40,946 bases of DNA from an uncultured Paraglaciecola sp. (GCF_913020055.1 NZ_CAJWCF010000034.1:1-40946), one strand, 5' to 3'; positions 17,544 through 27,504 are shown, counted from the first letter of the stretch. The notes: generated by a model from the sequence alone, not told the origin. Made by a program: numbers and translations.

Positions 17544-17849
17544 TCACTCAACTCGATAAGCGGGTGTGTCGATATTCTGTACTTTTAGACCAACCATCTT
17601 CACATAACCTTGATTGCTATCTTCTCCATTGCCAGAAAACTCAAACACAAAATCAGAGTGAAAGTCTAGTTTGCCTCTATAACTGCCAATACGGGTTTTG
17701 ACTCTTGCAATACTAATCAGTTGTAATTGTTGTCGCTCACAGTAGGCATCCATCTGTGTTTTGACTGATTCTGATATGGCTCGAAAACGCCAAAACATGG
17801 CAGCTATTAAACAAATACCGATAAGTAAAATTAAATCAAATAAATTCAT
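17544..17849 (-). CDS. DUF3301 family membrane protein
   Basis: A 101-residue protein with one N-terminal membrane helix (LFDLILLIGICLIAAMFW, about 3-20), a short linker and a cytoplasmic or periplasmic domain. The pattern RAISESVKTQMDAYCERQQL followed by LLSIARV-like strands and a final DFVFEFSGNGEDSNQGYVKM matches the DUF3301 family, which is paired with a DUF3549 gene in Alteromonadales and Vibrio. The start overlaps the stop of the DUF3549 gene by four bases, so the two are co-translated. Function is unknown. Confidence 0.75.
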   Translation of the reverse strand: MNLFDLILLIGICLIAAMFWRFRAISESVKTQMDAYCERQQLQLISIARVKTRIGSYRGKLDFHSDFVFEFSGNGEDSNQGYVKMVGLKVQNIDTPAYRVE

Positions 17850-18871
17850 GTTGTTTTTTGACCAAATAGTTGACCTATGGCCAAGGTGAGTTGAGGGCTC
17901 TTTTCAGGCCAGCGTAATACCCCTAACATGCTTTCTCTTATTTCTGGTATTTGCACTAAGTCAGAATATAAACCAATAAATACGTTGTCTTTACAAACGG
18001 CCAATTGTTCAACATAAAGAGTCAAGTTGGCTGACTCTTTTAGGTATTGCCAATGTCGAGCAGCAATTAACATAAGTGTTAATCCTGTTTGCCCTTTTTT
18101 AGAATTGAGAACTGAAAATATCAGTGAGTTGACCGCGGCCTTAGCTTGGCTTTGACAGACTCCTCGAAGCACACTATGTAACCTTTTTTCATCTTTTACA
18201 TCCTGCTGGTACCAGGTGATTAGTAACGCGCTGATATCTTCATCTATGGAATGGTTTTCTAACGATGAACATAAAGCATGTTGCATATCTGGTGCAAGGG
18301 CCAAAAATTGCTTTAATAAGAGTTGTTTACGATTGCCTTGCTGTATAGACGCAGCAAAATCTGCGATGCCCTGCATAGGAATAGTGCGCCAATCTTGATG
18401 CTCAGGAGTGGCGAAATATTGCTCAACCAAATTTAAGTGCTCTGACAGTGGGATCTCTAATTCTACCCGGCCGATACTATTAAAGTCAGCTAATTGTTGC
18501 TGATTAGGGACAAAGGTAAATGGGTTGTCAGGCAGTTGATTATTAGAATTACTTTTCTTTTCTAGAGTTTGGCCCAAAGCGTCTACGACTATTTGCAAAA
18601 ACTGCTGTCTTGCTGCACCAATCACTAAGCCTTGTTCGTCTAAAGGTAATTTGACAAACCAAATATAGCGTTCATTACTTATTTTTTTGTTGAAAAACAA
18701 TACCCCAAACCAAGCATGTTGTTGTCTGGGAAAGGGGGCAGGAATAGTCGCGTTTTCAATTTCTAAAAAAAGCTGTGACTCTAGAGGCCTAATGCCACGA
18801 GCCATGTCGAAAACTCTATAATCTGTGCCAGCTTGGAGTAAAAATTCGCTGATGGTATTGATCTGACTCAT
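17846..18871 (-). CDS. DUF3549 family protein
   Basis: A 341-residue soluble protein of the DUF3549 family, with an N-terminal TISEFLLQAGTDYRVFDMAR and RGIRPLESQLFLEIENA, a central WRTIPMQGIADFAA, and a helical C-terminal half. No catalytic motif is evident. The family has no assigned function that I know. It is the first gene of a two-gene leftward unit with DUF3301 (four-base overlap) and is divergent from yqcC. The unit sits between csrB and yqcC; in E. coli those two are direct neighbours. Confidence 0.8.
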   Translation of the reverse strand: MSQINTISEFLLQAGTDYRVFDMARGIRPLESQLFLEIENATIPAPFPRQQHAWFGVLFFNKKISNERYIWFVKLPLDEQGLVIGAARQQFLQIVVDALGQTLEKKSNSNNQLPDNPFTFVPNQQQLADFNSIGRVELEIPLSEHLNLVEQYFATPEHQDWRTIPMQGIADFAASIQQGNRKQLLLKQFLALAPDMQHALCSSLENHSIDEDISALLITWYQQDVKDEKRLHSVLRGVCQSQAKAAVNSLIFSVLNSKKGQTGLTLMLIAARHWQYLKESANLTLYVEQLAVCKDNVFIGLYSDLVQIPEIRESMLGVLRWPEKSPQLTLAIGQLFGQKTT

Positions 18872-19008
18872 GTTATTCTGGAAACTTATTAAATATTAAT
18901 CGGTTAGAAAAAAACGTGTTAGTTTTTTTCTCGGAAAACAGTTATTGATCATGCCACGTAGTCATAAGGAAGTCGAAATTCTAATAACAAAACTAGAAGC
19001 GTGAAGCG

Positions 19009-19266
19009 ATGTTGTGGTCGAGTCATACTCCTTCACCAAAGGCCTTACTCAGTATGGTGCCTTTTGCCTTTGATTCAATGCCGTTCGAGCAATGGTTACA
19101 GTTTATTTTTATACCTAAAATGTCTGATTTAGTCTGTAATCAAAAAGCCTTACCCAATAATCTTCAGTTGCTACCTATGGCCGAACAATGCTTAGACACT
19201 GGTGAACATCATCGAGGAGTTATAGAACTTATTAGACAAATTGATTTAGTTTTTGCGGATTATTAA
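19009..19266 (+). CDS. yqcC: YqcC family protein, N-terminus lost by frameshift
   Basis: An 85-residue remainder resembling E. coli YqcC (about 109 residues): W..HTPSP, then VPFAFDSMPFEQWLQFIFIPKMSDL and a C-terminal LIRQIDLVFADY. The usual first helix is missing in this frame. It is present just upstream in another frame: ATG at 18951 gives MPRSHKEVEILITKLEA and then TGA at 19002-19004. The two parts resemble a YqcC N-terminus that lost about eight bases near 18999. So the protein may now be made from the ATG at 19009 without the first helix, or not at all. It is followed by truC one base later, as in E. coli. Function of YqcC is unknown. Confidence 0.65.
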   Translation: MLWSSHTPSPKALLSMVPFAFDSMPFEQWLQFIFIPKMSDLVCNQKALPNNLQLLPMAEQCLDTGEHHRGVIELIRQIDLVFADY

Positions 19267-19267
19267 C

Positions 19268-20014
19268 ATGTTACTTCCTATTATTTATCAAGATGAATAT
19301 TTGGTCGCTATTAATAAGCCTTCTGGGCTATTAGTGCATAGGAGCATGTTAGATAAACATGAGACGCAGTTTGCCATGCAGCTAGTGCGGGATCAGATTG
19401 GCCAGCATGTGTTTCCTGTGCATCGATTAGATAGACCTACTTCTGGGGTATTAGTGTTTGCTTTGTCTGCTGATATAGCCAGAAAGTTAGGTGAGCAGTT
19501 TTTTGCTCAATCAATTCAGAAAACCTATTTGGCCATTGTTCGGGGTCATATTGTAGATGAAGGAGAAATAGATTATGCACTTAAGGAAAAACTCGACAAA
19601 ATCGCGGATAAATTGGCTAAACAAAATAAGCTAGCGCAAGAAGCCGTCACGCTTTTTAATCGATTGGATAAATTTGAGTTACCCTTTGCTGTAAGCCGGT
19701 ATCCATCGGCACGGTATTCACTTGTTCAACTTACGCCTAAAACAGGGCGTAAACATCAGCTTAGAAGACATCTAGCTCACATCAATCACCCTATCGTTGG
19801 GGATACAGCGCATGGTGATGGAAAACATAATATATTTTTACGCCAAGAATTTAATTTCAATCAACTCGCATTGACTTGCAAATCTATGCTTTTAACGCAT
19901 CCAATATCGCAAGCTCCATTAGTTTTACGTTGTGAATTGGATAAAAATATCAGTAATTTACTAGAAAAATGGCAAGTTAATCACCATCAATTTAATAAGT
20001 TAAATAAATTGTAG
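19268..20014 (+). CDS. truC: tRNA pseudouridine(65) synthase
   Basis: Converts U65 of tRNA to pseudouridine. The 248-residue RluA-family enzyme has the N-terminal ILYQDE-like start (IIYQDEYLVAINKPSG), the catalytic HRLDRPTSG motif with Asp55, and the C-terminal TPKTGRKHQLRRHLAHINHP segment that is nearly identical to TruC of E. coli. The DKIADKLAKQNK insertion specific to TruC is present. I use ATG 19268; an upstream TTG (19253) overlaps the end of yqcC and adds residues not seen in homologues. Its start is one base after the yqcC stop, so the two are coupled. Confidence 0.95.
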   Translation: MLLPIIYQDEYLVAINKPSGLLVHRSMLDKHETQFAMQLVRDQIGQHVFPVHRLDRPTSGVLVFALSADIARKLGEQFFAQSIQKTYLAIVRGHIVDEGEIDYALKEKLDKIADKLAKQNKLAQEAVTLFNRLDKFELPFAVSRYPSARYSLVQLTPKTGRKHQLRRHLAHINHPIVGDTAHGDGKHNIFLRQEFNFNQLALTCKSMLLTHPISQAPLVLRCELDKNISNLLEKWQVNHHQFNKLNKL

Positions 20015-20053
20015 CTGTGCAGAGCCTCACTTCACCTAATTAGGACTTTAAAT

Positions 20054-20500
20054 ATGAGCAAAATTGGTATTTTTGTTGGATCGGTATATGGCAACGCACA
20101 ACACGTGGCAGAAGACGTTGAAACGATGTTGGGTGCCCAAGGGCGAGAATCACAAGTTTTTACTGATCCTACTTTGGACGACTTTAAACAGGTTTCCTCT
20201 ATGATCTTTATTAGTTCTACTACAGGACAGGGTGATATCCCGCCAAATTTAGAATTTTTTATTCAAGATTTGCGCGATCAGTTTCCATTAATGGAACAGA
20301 AACCTTTTGCCGTTGCGGGTCTTGGTGATAGCAGTTACGGAGAAACCTATTGTGGTGCTGGAAGACAAATTTTCGAACTGTTAACTGAATTACAAGGCAA
20401 ACCAATAACAGTACTTCTGGAAATTGATGCTTGTGAGACTCTAGAGCCTGAACTAGAAGTAGTGGCTTGGGCAGAAAAATTGTTGCCTGATTTGATGTGA
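20054..20500 (+). CDS. MioC/YqcA-type flavodoxin
   Basis: A 148-residue single-domain flavodoxin. The FMN phosphate loop is FVGSVYGNAQHVAED at about 7-21, followed by SSTTGQGDIPPN at about 54-65 and the AGLGDSSYGETYCGAG loop at about 88-103 that stacks on the flavin. It resembles YqcA, which follows truC in E. coli, and the paralogue MioC, an electron carrier. The gene follows truC with 39 nt between; an AGGAC motif precedes the ATG. It is a cytoplasmic one-electron carrier; partner unknown. It ends at a strong terminator shared with rpsT. Confidence 0.88.
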   Translation: MSKIGIFVGSVYGNAQHVAEDVETMLGAQGRESQVFTDPTLDDFKQVSSMIFISSTTGQGDIPPNLEFFIQDLRDQFPLMEQKPFAVAGLGDSSYGETYCGAGRQIFELLTELQGKPITVLLEIDACETLEPELEVVAWAEKLLPDLM

Positions 20501-20518
20501 AGTTTAAATTTTAGACAT

Positions 20519-20545
20519 AAAAAAAGCGCCTAGGGCGCTTTTTTT
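20519..20545. terminator. Bidirectional terminator between flavodoxin gene and rpsT
   Basis: AAAAAGCGCC (20521-20530) and GGCGCTTTTT (20534-20543) form a perfect 10-bp stem with a 3-nt loop, and there are A and T runs on the two sides. It can end both the rightward flavodoxin and the leftward rpsT transcripts. Confidence 0.92.
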
Positions 20546-20559
20546 CAATCAGTACAAAT

Positions 20560-20823
20560 TTAAGCTAAAGCTTTAATTTGTGCTGCAAGACGACTCTTAT
20601 GACGAGCTGCCTTGTTTTTATGTATCAAACCTTTCGTTGCCATACGGTCAAGTAGAGGTGTTGTTGCAGTGTATGCAGCTTGAGCAGCTTCTTTATCACC
20701 AGAGGCGATAGCAGAAAGTACTTTTTTCAAAGATGTACGTGTCATAGAGCGACGGCTAGCGTTATGTTGACGACGCTTCTCCGCTTGTATGGCACGTTTC
20801 TTAGCAGACTTGATGTTAGCCAA
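20560..20823 (-). CDS. rpsT: 30S ribosomal protein S20
   Basis: An 87-residue, very basic protein with the S20 signature: [18 protein letters not shown] at the N-terminus, [13 protein letters not shown], and the C-terminal [19 protein letters not shown]. It binds 16S rRNA in the small subunit. Length matches the family. Transcribed alone and leftward from a near-consensus promoter, with a shared terminator at its end. Divergent from murJ, the usual arrangement in Gammaproteobacteria. Confidence 0.97.
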   Translation of the reverse strand: MANIKSAKKRAIQAEKRRQHNASRRSMTRTSLKKVLSAIASGDKEAAQAAYTATTPLLDRMATKGLIHKNKAARHKSRLAAQIKALA

Positions 20824-20866
20824 GTTGGAACTCCCAAAAAATTCTAGTCAAAATTCAAGGGTGCGG

Positions 20867-20895
20867 ATTATGAGGATCAAGTCGCTTTATGTCAA
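20867..20895 (-). promoter_or_regulatory. Sigma-70 promoter of rpsT
   Basis: On the reverse strand TTGACA (20895-20890) and CATAAT (20872-20867) are 17 nt apart, close to the sigma-70 consensus. The inferred start is about 35-45 nt before the rpsT ATG. Confidence 0.82.
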
Positions 20896-21057
20896 TCAGT
20901 TTCGTGGATTTTATGGCCAAATAATGGATTCTTTTTACTTTCGTTAAATCAATATCTTGCGTAAGCATAAATTAGTCGGTCAAAGCCTGATTGAATCGAT
21001 AGACTCTTTGTCAGTTGTTCACGCATAATAACCTTTTTGTTGTTTAGGAAGAAATGG

Positions 21058-22629
21058 GTGTCAGGAAAGTTATTTAAGTCAGGCATGATTGTTAGCGCCA
21101 TGACATTTATCTCCCGAATTTTAGGTTTGGTAAGAGATGCGGTTATTGCCAACTTAATGGGGGCCGGTGCCAATGCCGATGTATTTTTGTTCGCCAACAA
21201 AATACCTAACTTTTTGCGACGTCTTTTTGCAGAAGGCGCGTTTGCTCAAGCATTTATACCTGTTCTAGCTGATGTCAAACATGAAAACGATGAAGAACAC
21301 CTAAAACAATTTGTGGCTAAAATTAGTGGTACTTTAGGTGTGATTGTCACCATAGTCACCATCATTGGTGTGATTGGTTCGCCTATACTGGCAGCACTTT
21401 TTGGCATGGGCTGGTTTGTTGACTATGTTAATGATCAGCCAGCAGGAGAAAAGTTTGAACTAGCATCTTTAATGCTAAAAATAACGTTTCCTTATTTATT
21501 ATTTGTCTCTTTGACCGGTCTTGCCGGTGCCATCTTGAATACTCTGAATAAGTTTGCTGTAGCCGCTTTTACTCCCGTACTGCTCAATGTCGCTATCATT
21601 AGTTGCGCAATATATTTGGCTCCAAGATTTGAAGAGCCCGCTTTTGCTTTAGCTTGGGGGGTATTCTTGGGTGGACTCTTTCAGTTGCTTTTTTTGCTGC
21701 CGTTTTTATTTAAAGCTGGATTATTAGTCAAACCTAAATGGGGATGGTCGGATCCTGATATTGTCAAAGTACGCACCTTGATTATCCCCGCGCTTTTTGG
21801 CGTATCTGTTGGTCAACTCAATTTGTTGTTTGATACAGTTATTGCCAGTTTTTTGGGTACAGGGGCGATATCTTGGCTGTATTATTCTGACCGTTTATTG
21901 GAATTTCCTCTGGGATTATTTGGTATTGCTATTGCGACCGTTATTCTACCCACTTTGTCACATAATCATGTCTCTAAAGATGATAAGGCGTTTAGCGCTA
22001 ACATTGATTGGGCTGTGAAAATGGTCTGTATACTTGGCATCCCTGCCGCTACTGGGCTGTTTATGTTGGCGGAGCCTATGTTATTGACTATATTCCAGCG
22101 CGGCGAATTTTCGCCTCAAGATGCAACCTATGCTTCTCATAGTTTAATGGCCTATTCATTTGGTCTATTGAGTTTTATGTTGGTTAAAGTATTGGCGCCA
22201 GGATTTTATTCTAGACAAGATACTAAAACCCCAGTCAAGTTTGGCATTTGGTGTATGGCTGCGAACATGTTGTTTAATCTTATTTTAGTTTGGCCATTTG
22301 ATTATGTAGGTTTGGCTATGGCAACCTCTCTCTCTGCCCTAATGAATGCATTGCTACTCTATTGGGGGTTGCATAAACGAGGTGTGTATATCTCTTCAAT
22401 ACAGACAGTTTCTCTTATTATAAAAATTGTATTTTCTAGTGCGCTAATGGGAGTGGTAATTTATGTCTTTAATCCGAAAGCAGCTACATGGATTGATTTG
22501 CATCTAGTCGTTAAAATTTTTGAACTGGCTAAATTAATTTTAATAGGGGCAGCGGTGTTTGTTATTAGCCTCTTGGTGTTAGGCGTGAGAAAGAGTACTT
22601 TTTCAGCAGCGAAAACTGTAGCAAAATAG
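21058..22629 (+). CDS. murJ: Lipid II flippase MurJ
   Basis: Flips lipid II across the inner membrane in peptidoglycan synthesis. The 523-residue protein shows the MurJ pattern of 14 membrane helices, with SRILGLVRDAVIANLMGAG near the N-terminus, the conserved NFLRRLFAEGAFAQAFIPVL segment, LNVAIISC, and the FYSRQDTKTPVKFG motif in the C-terminal half. I use GTG at 21058, preceded by TAGGAAG at a good distance; a longer reading begins at an upstream TTG. Divergent from rpsT, with ribF-ileS downstream after about 145 nt. No anomalies seen. Confidence 0.94.
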   Translation: MSGKLFKSGMIVSAMTFISRILGLVRDAVIANLMGAGANADVFLFANKIPNFLRRLFAEGAFAQAFIPVLADVKHENDEEHLKQFVAKISGTLGVIVTIVTIIGVIGSPILAALFGMGWFVDYVNDQPAGEKFELASLMLKITFPYLLFVSLTGLAGAILNTLNKFAVAAFTPVLLNVAIISCAIYLAPRFEEPAFALAWGVFLGGLFQLLFLLPFLFKAGLLVKPKWGWSDPDIVKVRTLIIPALFGVSVGQLNLLFDTVIASFLGTGAISWLYYSDRLLEFPLGLFGIAIATVILPTLSHNHVSKDDKAFSANIDWAVKMVCILGIPAATGLFMLAEPMLLTIFQRGEFSPQDATYASHSLMAYSFGLLSFMLVKVLAPGFYSRQDTKTPVKFGIWCMAANMLFNLILVWPFDYVGLAMATSLSALMNALLLYWGLHKRGVYISSIQTVSLIIKIVFSSALMGVVIYVFNPKAATWIDLHLVVKIFELAKLILIGAAVFVISLLVLGVRKSTFSAAKTVAK

Positions 22630-22708
22630 TATGCATGAATACATTTAGGGCGCGCCTTAGTTTTAAATAATCAGATTCCTTAAGGTTACTGCTTTCAATC
22701 GCTCTGTA

Positions 22709-22720
22709 GTTAGTTATAAT
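22709..22720 (+). promoter_or_regulatory. Candidate promoter of ribF-ileS-lspA-fkpB-ispH
   Basis: A perfect -10 box TATAAT at 22715-22720; no clear -35 box is seen (GCTTTCAA lies near the right place). The start would be about 47 nt before the ribF GTG. It would supply the whole downstream block. Confidence 0.5.
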
Positions 22721-22773
22721 CCGCGCCTTTGATTGATTTTTAGCAAGCCTTTTTGGCGTTTAAAGAGAGTGCA

Positions 22774-23700
22774 GTGGAACTAATACGTGGCCTACATAAT
22801 CTTCGTGATAAACATCGAGGTTGTGTTTTAACAATTGGCAAGTTTGACGGGGTGCATTTAGGTCACCAAGCTGTACTTAGTCAAGTCGTTGAAAAAGCTA
22901 AGGAATTGGGGCTGCCTTCTACGGTAATGGTGTTCGAGCCACAACCTGAAGAATTGTTTTCCCCCGAGCAAGCGCCTGCTCGATTAAGTTTACTTCGCGA
23001 TAAATATACTCAATTGAAAGCCTTAGGTGTTGACCGTTTATTGTGCGTGACATTTGATCGTCGGTTTGCTGATTTTAGTGCCACTGATTTTGTTGAAGGG
23101 TTGTTAGTCGATAAACTGGGTATTAAATTTTTGGTAGTAGGCGATGACTTTCGTTTTGGTAAAGGCAGGGTGGGTGATTTTTCAACCCTAGTTGAAGAGG
23201 GTGAAAAATGTTGTTTTGAGGTGGTAAGCACTCAGAGTTTTCGTTTGAAAAATTGTCGTATTAGCTCAACCGCGGTTCGCGATGCCCTTAGCGATAATGA
23301 TTTTGCACTTGCCCAACAGATGTTAGGCAGACCCTTTACCATTGCTGGCAAGGTATTGCATGGTGATAAAAGAGGGCGAACGATTGGTTTCCCTACCGCT
23401 AATGTTTTATTGAAGCGATGTAAGGCGCCAGTAAATGGTGTGTTTGCAGTCACAGTTATTGTGGCGGGCAGCAGTTATTCAGGTGTCGCGAATATTGGCC
23501 ATAGGCCCACGGTGAACGGTCAGCGTTCGCAATTAGAAGTTCATCTGTTTGATTTTAGCAGTGATTTATATGGCCAATTTATATCAGTGGCCATAGTCAG
23601 CAAAATCAGAGAAGAAATGAAGTTTGATTCTTTTGAGTTACTTCATCAACAAATACAAAAAGATGCACTAGTGGCAAAAACGCTGCTAACAGCCTCTTAA
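22774..23700 (+). CDS. ribF: Bifunctional riboflavin kinase / FAD synthetase
   Basis: Phosphorylates riboflavin to FMN and adenylates FMN to FAD. The 308-residue protein has the FAD-synthetase domain first (TIGKFDGVHLGHQ at about 20-32, nucleotide-binding) with the ISSTAVRDAL segment near 165-174. The kinase domain follows, with HGDKRGRTIGFPTANV at about 192-207 and GVFAVTV after it. I start at GTG 22774, which gives MELIRGLHNL, the usual RibF beginning, and has GAGAG just upstream; an earlier TTG at 22753 adds seven residues. First gene of the ileS-lspA-fkpB-ispH block, an arrangement conserved in Gammaproteobacteria. Confidence 0.94.
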   Translation: MELIRGLHNLRDKHRGCVLTIGKFDGVHLGHQAVLSQVVEKAKELGLPSTVMVFEPQPEELFSPEQAPARLSLLRDKYTQLKALGVDRLLCVTFDRRFADFSATDFVEGLLVDKLGIKFLVVGDDFRFGKGRVGDFSTLVEEGEKCCFEVVSTQSFRLKNCRISSTAVRDALSDNDFALAQQMLGRPFTIAGKVLHGDKRGRTIGFPTANVLLKRCKAPVNGVFAVTVIVAGSSYSGVANIGHRPTVNGQRSQLEVHLFDFSSDLYGQFISVAIVSKIREEMKFDSFELLHQQIQKDALVAKTLLTAS

Positions 23701-23741
23701 TATTTTACTGTAACCATTGACCAATTTGGATTTAACCAGCA

Positions 23742-26558
23742 ATGAGTGATTATAAACATACCTTGAATTTGCCTGAAACTGATTTCCCGATGCGCGGAAA
23801 CTTAGCGCAACGTGAGCCCAAAATGCTTACACAGTGGACAGAGAAAAAACTCTATCAGCAAATTCGTGAAGCCAAAAAAGGCAATACGCCTTTTATTCTG
23901 CATGATGGTCCTCCTTATGCTAATGGTGATATTCATATTGGTCATGCGGTTAACAAAATTCTTAAAGATATCATTGTAAAGTCTAAAACCTTATCTGACT
24001 TTGATGCGCCTTATGTGCCTGGTTGGGATTGCCACGGACTGCCGATTGAATTGATGGTTGAGAAAAAAGTCGGAAAACCCGGTAAAAAAGTTACGGCTGC
24101 GGAATTTAGACAGAAATGCCGCGAGTATGCCGAAAAACAAATTGCGGGTCAGAAAGCAGACTTTATACGTTTAGGCGTTTTGGGTGAATGGGACAATCCA
24201 TACAAAACTATGGATTTTAAATCGGAAGCCAATATCATCCGTGAATTGGGCCTTGTTGTTCGCTCTGGTCACCTTGAAAAAGGTTTTAAACCTGTGCATT
24301 GGTGTACGGATTGTGGTTCAGCATTAGCTGAAGCTGAAGTGGAATATCAAGACAAAAATTCTCCGTCTATTGATGTACGTTTTAAAGTTGTGAATACCGA
24401 TGCGGTTGCCGCATGTTTTTCAGCTGAGGTTTCTAGTGATATCTCTGTGGCTATTTGGACAACTACACCTTGGACTTTACCTGCTAACCGTGCGGTATGT
24501 ATTCATCCTACTTTAGAATACAGTTTGGTTCAGGTTACTAGCGAGCAAGGTCAAGAGTGCTTAGTCATAGCTACCGACTTGTTAGACGATTGTATGCAGC
24601 GTTTTGGTTTTGAAAATTATCAAACTCTGGGTGTATGTAAAGGCCAAGACTTAGAAAACCAAGCGTTACATCATGCGTTTTACGATTTCCAAGTGCCACT
24701 AATTTTAGGTGAGCATGTTACCACTGAATCCGGTACTGGCTGTGTGCATACTGCACCTGGTCATGGCGTTGACGATTTTAACGTAGGCAAAAACTACGGT
24801 TTAGAAGTGGCAAACCCTGTTGGCGCAAACGGCGTTTATTTAGAGGGCACTGAGTTATTCGCAGGTGAACACGTATTTAAAGCCAATGATCATGTAGTTG
24901 AAGTGTTAAAAGAACATGGCGCATTGTTGCATCACCATGTGTATAACCATAGCTACCCACATTGCTGGCGACACAAAACCCCTATTATTTTCCGTGCGAC
25001 CCCTCAGTGGTTTATCAGCATGGATAAAAATGGATTACGTGAAGCATCGATAAAAGAAATCCATAAGACTCAGTGGATCCCTGAATGGGGCGAAAGCCGC
25101 ATTGAAACTATGGTCGCAGGAAGACCTGATTGGTGTATTTCACGCCAGCGCACATGGGGCGTGCCTATCGCTTTATTTGTGCATAAAGACACTGGTGATT
25201 TGCACCCGCGCACCGATGAATTATTGGAACAAGTGGCCAAGCTGGTGGAACAAAAAGGTATTCAAGCTTGGTGGGATATTGATCCTGAAACACTACTAGG
25301 AGACGATGCCCAGACTTTCGTTAAAGTGCCAGATACATTGGATGTGTGGTTTGACTCAGGCGTAAGCCATTATTTTGTAGTTGATCAACGTGACGATATT
25401 CCGGCATCAGCAGATTTGTATTTAGAAGGCTCTGATCAACACCGTGGTTGGTTTATGTCATCATTAATGACATCTGTTGCCACTAAAGGGCATGCACCTT
25501 ACAAACAAGTCCTGACCCATGGTTTTACGGTAGATGGTGAAGGTAAAAAAATGTCTAAATCCTTAGGTAACACTATTGCTCCTCAGCATGTTACTGGCAA
25601 ACTTGGTGCGGATATTTTACGCCTTTGGGTCGCTTCTACCGACTATCGCAGTGAAATTGCAGTATCAGATGAAATCCTGAATCGTTCTGCCGATGCATAT
25701 CGACGTATTCGTAATACCGCGCGTTTTTTATTAGCCAACTTAAATGGTTTTGATCCTAGCAAAGATTTAGTTGCCATCGACGATATGGTGGAATTAGACC
25801 AATGGGTCATGGGGCGTGCTCATAGCATTCAACAAGAAATCATTGAAGCGTACGAAAAATACGACATGTTAGTGGTATCCCAAAAGTTGATGCAATTCTG
25901 TTCGATTGAGTTAGGCAGCTTTTATTTGGATATCGTTAAAGATAGGCAATATACCGCCAAAGGAGACAGCCTTGCTCGTCGTTCTTGTCAAAGTGCGCTG
26001 TATCATATTATCGAAGCATTAGTGCGCTGGATGGCGCCCATAACCAGTTTTACTGCTCAAGAGTTATGGCAAGAAATGCCATGGCAACAAGATGAATTTG
26101 TTTTTACTGGTAAATGGTATGACGGTTTAGGTGAAGTGACGCTTTCCGATGATTTTAACAACGACTTTTGGCAACAAGTATTAGCGGTCAAAAATGAAGT
26201 GAACCGCTGTATTGAATTGACTCGCAAAGAAGGAAAAATCAAAGGATCATTGCAGGCAGAAGTCACTTTGTATGTAAACAGTGATTTATTTACCTTACTT
26301 AGCAAACTTGAAGATGAATTACGTTTTGTCTTGATCACCTCTGCAGCAAACGTTATTGAAAGCAATGATGTACCGGCTGACGCCGTTGTGACGGAAGTAC
26401 AAGGGCTAGCAGTAGCCGTGTCTGTTTCAACAGAGGAAAAGTGCAGTCGTTGTTGGCATCATCGTAAAGATGTGGGGAATACACCTGCGCATCCTGAACT
26501 GTGTGACCGTTGTGTGGATAATGTAGAAGGTGAGGGCGAAAAACGCGCCTATGCTTAA
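23742..26558 (+). CDS. ileS: Isoleucyl-tRNA synthetase
   Basis: Charges tRNA-Ile with isoleucine. The 938-residue protein has the HIGH motif at 65-68 (GDIHIGHA), the CP1 editing domain with [11 protein letters not shown] and [12 protein letters not shown], the WFDSGVSH segment, and KMSKS at about 603-607. The C-terminal zinc-binding cysteines are in CSRCWHH and CDRC. Length matches bacterial class I IleRS. The ATG follows ribF after 41 nt. Its stop overlaps the lspA start by eight bases, as in E. coli, where ribF-ileS-lspA-fkpB-ispH is one operon. Confidence 0.97.
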   Translation: MSDYKHTLNLPETDFPMRGNLAQREPKMLTQWTEKKLYQQIREAKKGNTPFILHDGPPYANGDIHIGHAVNKILKDIIVKSKTLSDFDAPYVPGWDCHGLPIELMVEKKVGKPGKKVTAAEFRQKCREYAEKQIAGQKADFIRLGVLGEWDNPYKTMDFKSEANIIRELGLVVRSGHLEKGFKPVHWCTDCGSALAEAEVEYQDKNSPSIDVRFKVVNTDAVAACFSAEVSSDISVAIWTTTPWTLPANRAVCIHPTLEYSLVQVTSEQGQECLVIATDLLDDCMQRFGFENYQTLGVCKGQDLENQALHHAFYDFQVPLILGEHVTTESGTGCVHTAPGHGVDDFNVGKNYGLEVANPVGANGVYLEGTELFAGEHVFKANDHVVEVLKEHGALLHHHVYNHSYPHCWRHKTPIIFRATPQWFISMDKNGLREASIKEIHKTQWIPEWGESRIETMVAGRPDWCISRQRTWGVPIALFVHKDTGDLHPRTDELLEQVAKLVEQKGIQAWWDIDPETLLGDDAQTFVKVPDTLDVWFDSGVSHYFVVDQRDDIPASADLYLEGSDQHRGWFMSSLMTSVATKGHAPYKQVLTHGFTVDGEGKKMSKSLGNTIAPQHVTGKLGADILRLWVASTDYRSEIAVSDEILNRSADAYRRIRNTARFLLANLNGFDPSKDLVAIDDMVELDQWVMGRAHSIQQEIIEAYEKYDMLVVSQKLMQFCSIELGSFYLDIVKDRQYTAKGDSLARRSCQSALYHIIEALVRWMAPITSFTAQELWQEMPWQQDEFVFTGKWYDGLGEVTLSDDFNNDFWQQVLAVKNEVNRCIELTRKEGKIKGSLQAEVTLYVNSDLFTLLSKLEDELRFVLITSAANVIESNDVPADAVVTEVQGLAVAVSVSTEEKCSRCWHHRKDVGNTPAHPELCDRCVDNVEGEGEKRAYA

Positions 26559-27045
26559 AACTTTCACGCAAACGGGATGGCGCTTTTTATGGATTTCTAT
26601 ATTGGTGTTAGTGGCTGATCAATACACAAAAGCCTTAGTGCTGGAGAATATTGAGCTTTATCAAGCCATCCAAATATTGCCGTTTTTTAATCTGACTCAT
26701 GTTTATAACTATGGCGCAGCGTTTAGTTTTTTACATGACGCAGGTGGTTGGCAACGCTGGTTTTTTACTATTATTGCTTTTACAGTCAGTGCCTTAGTGC
26801 TGTGGTGGTTAAAACAAACCACTAAACAACAAATAATGTTACCGATTGCGTTTAGTCTGATTATTGGTGGCGCCATAGGCAATGCTTATGATCGATTAGT
26901 GCATGGTTACGTAATAGATTTTTTAGTGTTGTATTACCAAGACTGGTATTGGCCTGCTTTTAATGTGGCCGATAGCGCCATATGTATAGGCGCGGTTTTA
27001 TTAATAGTTGATATGTTTAAAAATAAAGAGGGTACAGATGCCTGA
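26551..27045 (+). CDS. lspA: Lipoprotein signal peptidase (signal peptidase II)
   Basis: Cleaves signal peptides from lipidated prolipoproteins in the inner membrane. The 164-residue protein, equal in length to E. coli LspA, has four membrane helices, VADQYTK at 21-27, NYGAAFSF at 53-60, and the catalytic aspartates Asp123 ([15 protein letters not shown]) and Asp141 ([11 protein letters not shown]). I start at ATG 26551, which overlaps the ileS stop; a longer reading begins seven codons upstream inside ileS but lacks support. Its end overlaps the fkpB start by eight bases, so translation is likely coupled. The lipoproteins in this window (gfcB, DUF3192) would be its substrates. Confidence 0.95.
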   Translation: MLKTFTQTGWRFLWISILVLVADQYTKALVLENIELYQAIQILPFFNLTHVYNYGAAFSFLHDAGGWQRWFFTIIAFTVSALVLWWLKQTTKQQIMLPIAFSLIIGGAIGNAYDRLVHGYVIDFLVLYYQDWYWPAFNVADSAICIGAVLLIVDMFKNKEGTDA

Positions 27046-27484
27046 GGTGGAGCAAAGCTTGATTAAACAAGGTAGCGAAGTAGTATTACATTTTGACTTA
27101 AAGTTAGCCGATGGTTCTGCCGCAGACAGTACTAGAGTGAATAACAAACCAGCAAAATTAGTGATTGGCGATGGTAGCTTAACCCTTAACTTTGAAGATT
27201 GTTTATTAGGTCTAAAAACAGGTGATAAAAAGTCATTTACCTTGGAAGCTAACGACGCTTTTGGTATGCCCAATCCTGATAATTTACATCATCTTGAACG
27301 TAGTAAATTTAACGCAGAAACGCCCGCCGAAGAAGGTATGATTATTGCCTTTACTCAACCTGATGGCACAGAGCTGCCAGGTATTGTACGGGAAGTGACG
27401 GGTGATTCTGTTACCGTGGATTTTAATCATCCATTAGCCGGACAAGTGATTACCTTTGACGTAGAAATATTGTCAGTTAACTAG
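27038..27484 (+). CDS. fkpB: FKBP-type peptidyl-prolyl isomerase FkpB (SlpA type)
   Basis: A 148-residue SlyD/FkpB-like isomerase that catalyses proline isomerisation, with [20 protein letters not shown], then LTLNFEDCLLGLKTGDKKSF and the insert-in-flap-like DAFGMPNPDNLHHLERSKF, ending in LAGQVITFDVEIL. Length and order match E. coli FkpB. I start at ATG 27038, overlapping the lspA stop by eight bases; a longer reading starts inside lspA and is not supported. No metal-binding His-rich tail, as expected for FkpB rather than SlyD. Cytoplasmic; partners unknown. Confidence 0.93.
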   Translation: MPEVEQSLIKQGSEVVLHFDLKLADGSAADSTRVNNKPAKLVIGDGSLTLNFEDCLLGLKTGDKKSFTLEANDAFGMPNPDNLHHLERSKFNAETPAEEGMIIAFTQPDGTELPGIVREVTGDSVTVDFNHPLAGQVITFDVEILSVN

Positions 27485-27504
27485 ATAGGTTGTGAGGAAC
27501 AAAT

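Noticed and set aside
18906..18931. Perfect 10-bp A/T hairpin before yqcC as a terminator or regulatory element.
   Set aside because: Homopolymer-driven symmetry (seven A, seven T); it may well be chance in AT-rich DNA, and no flanking support was seen.
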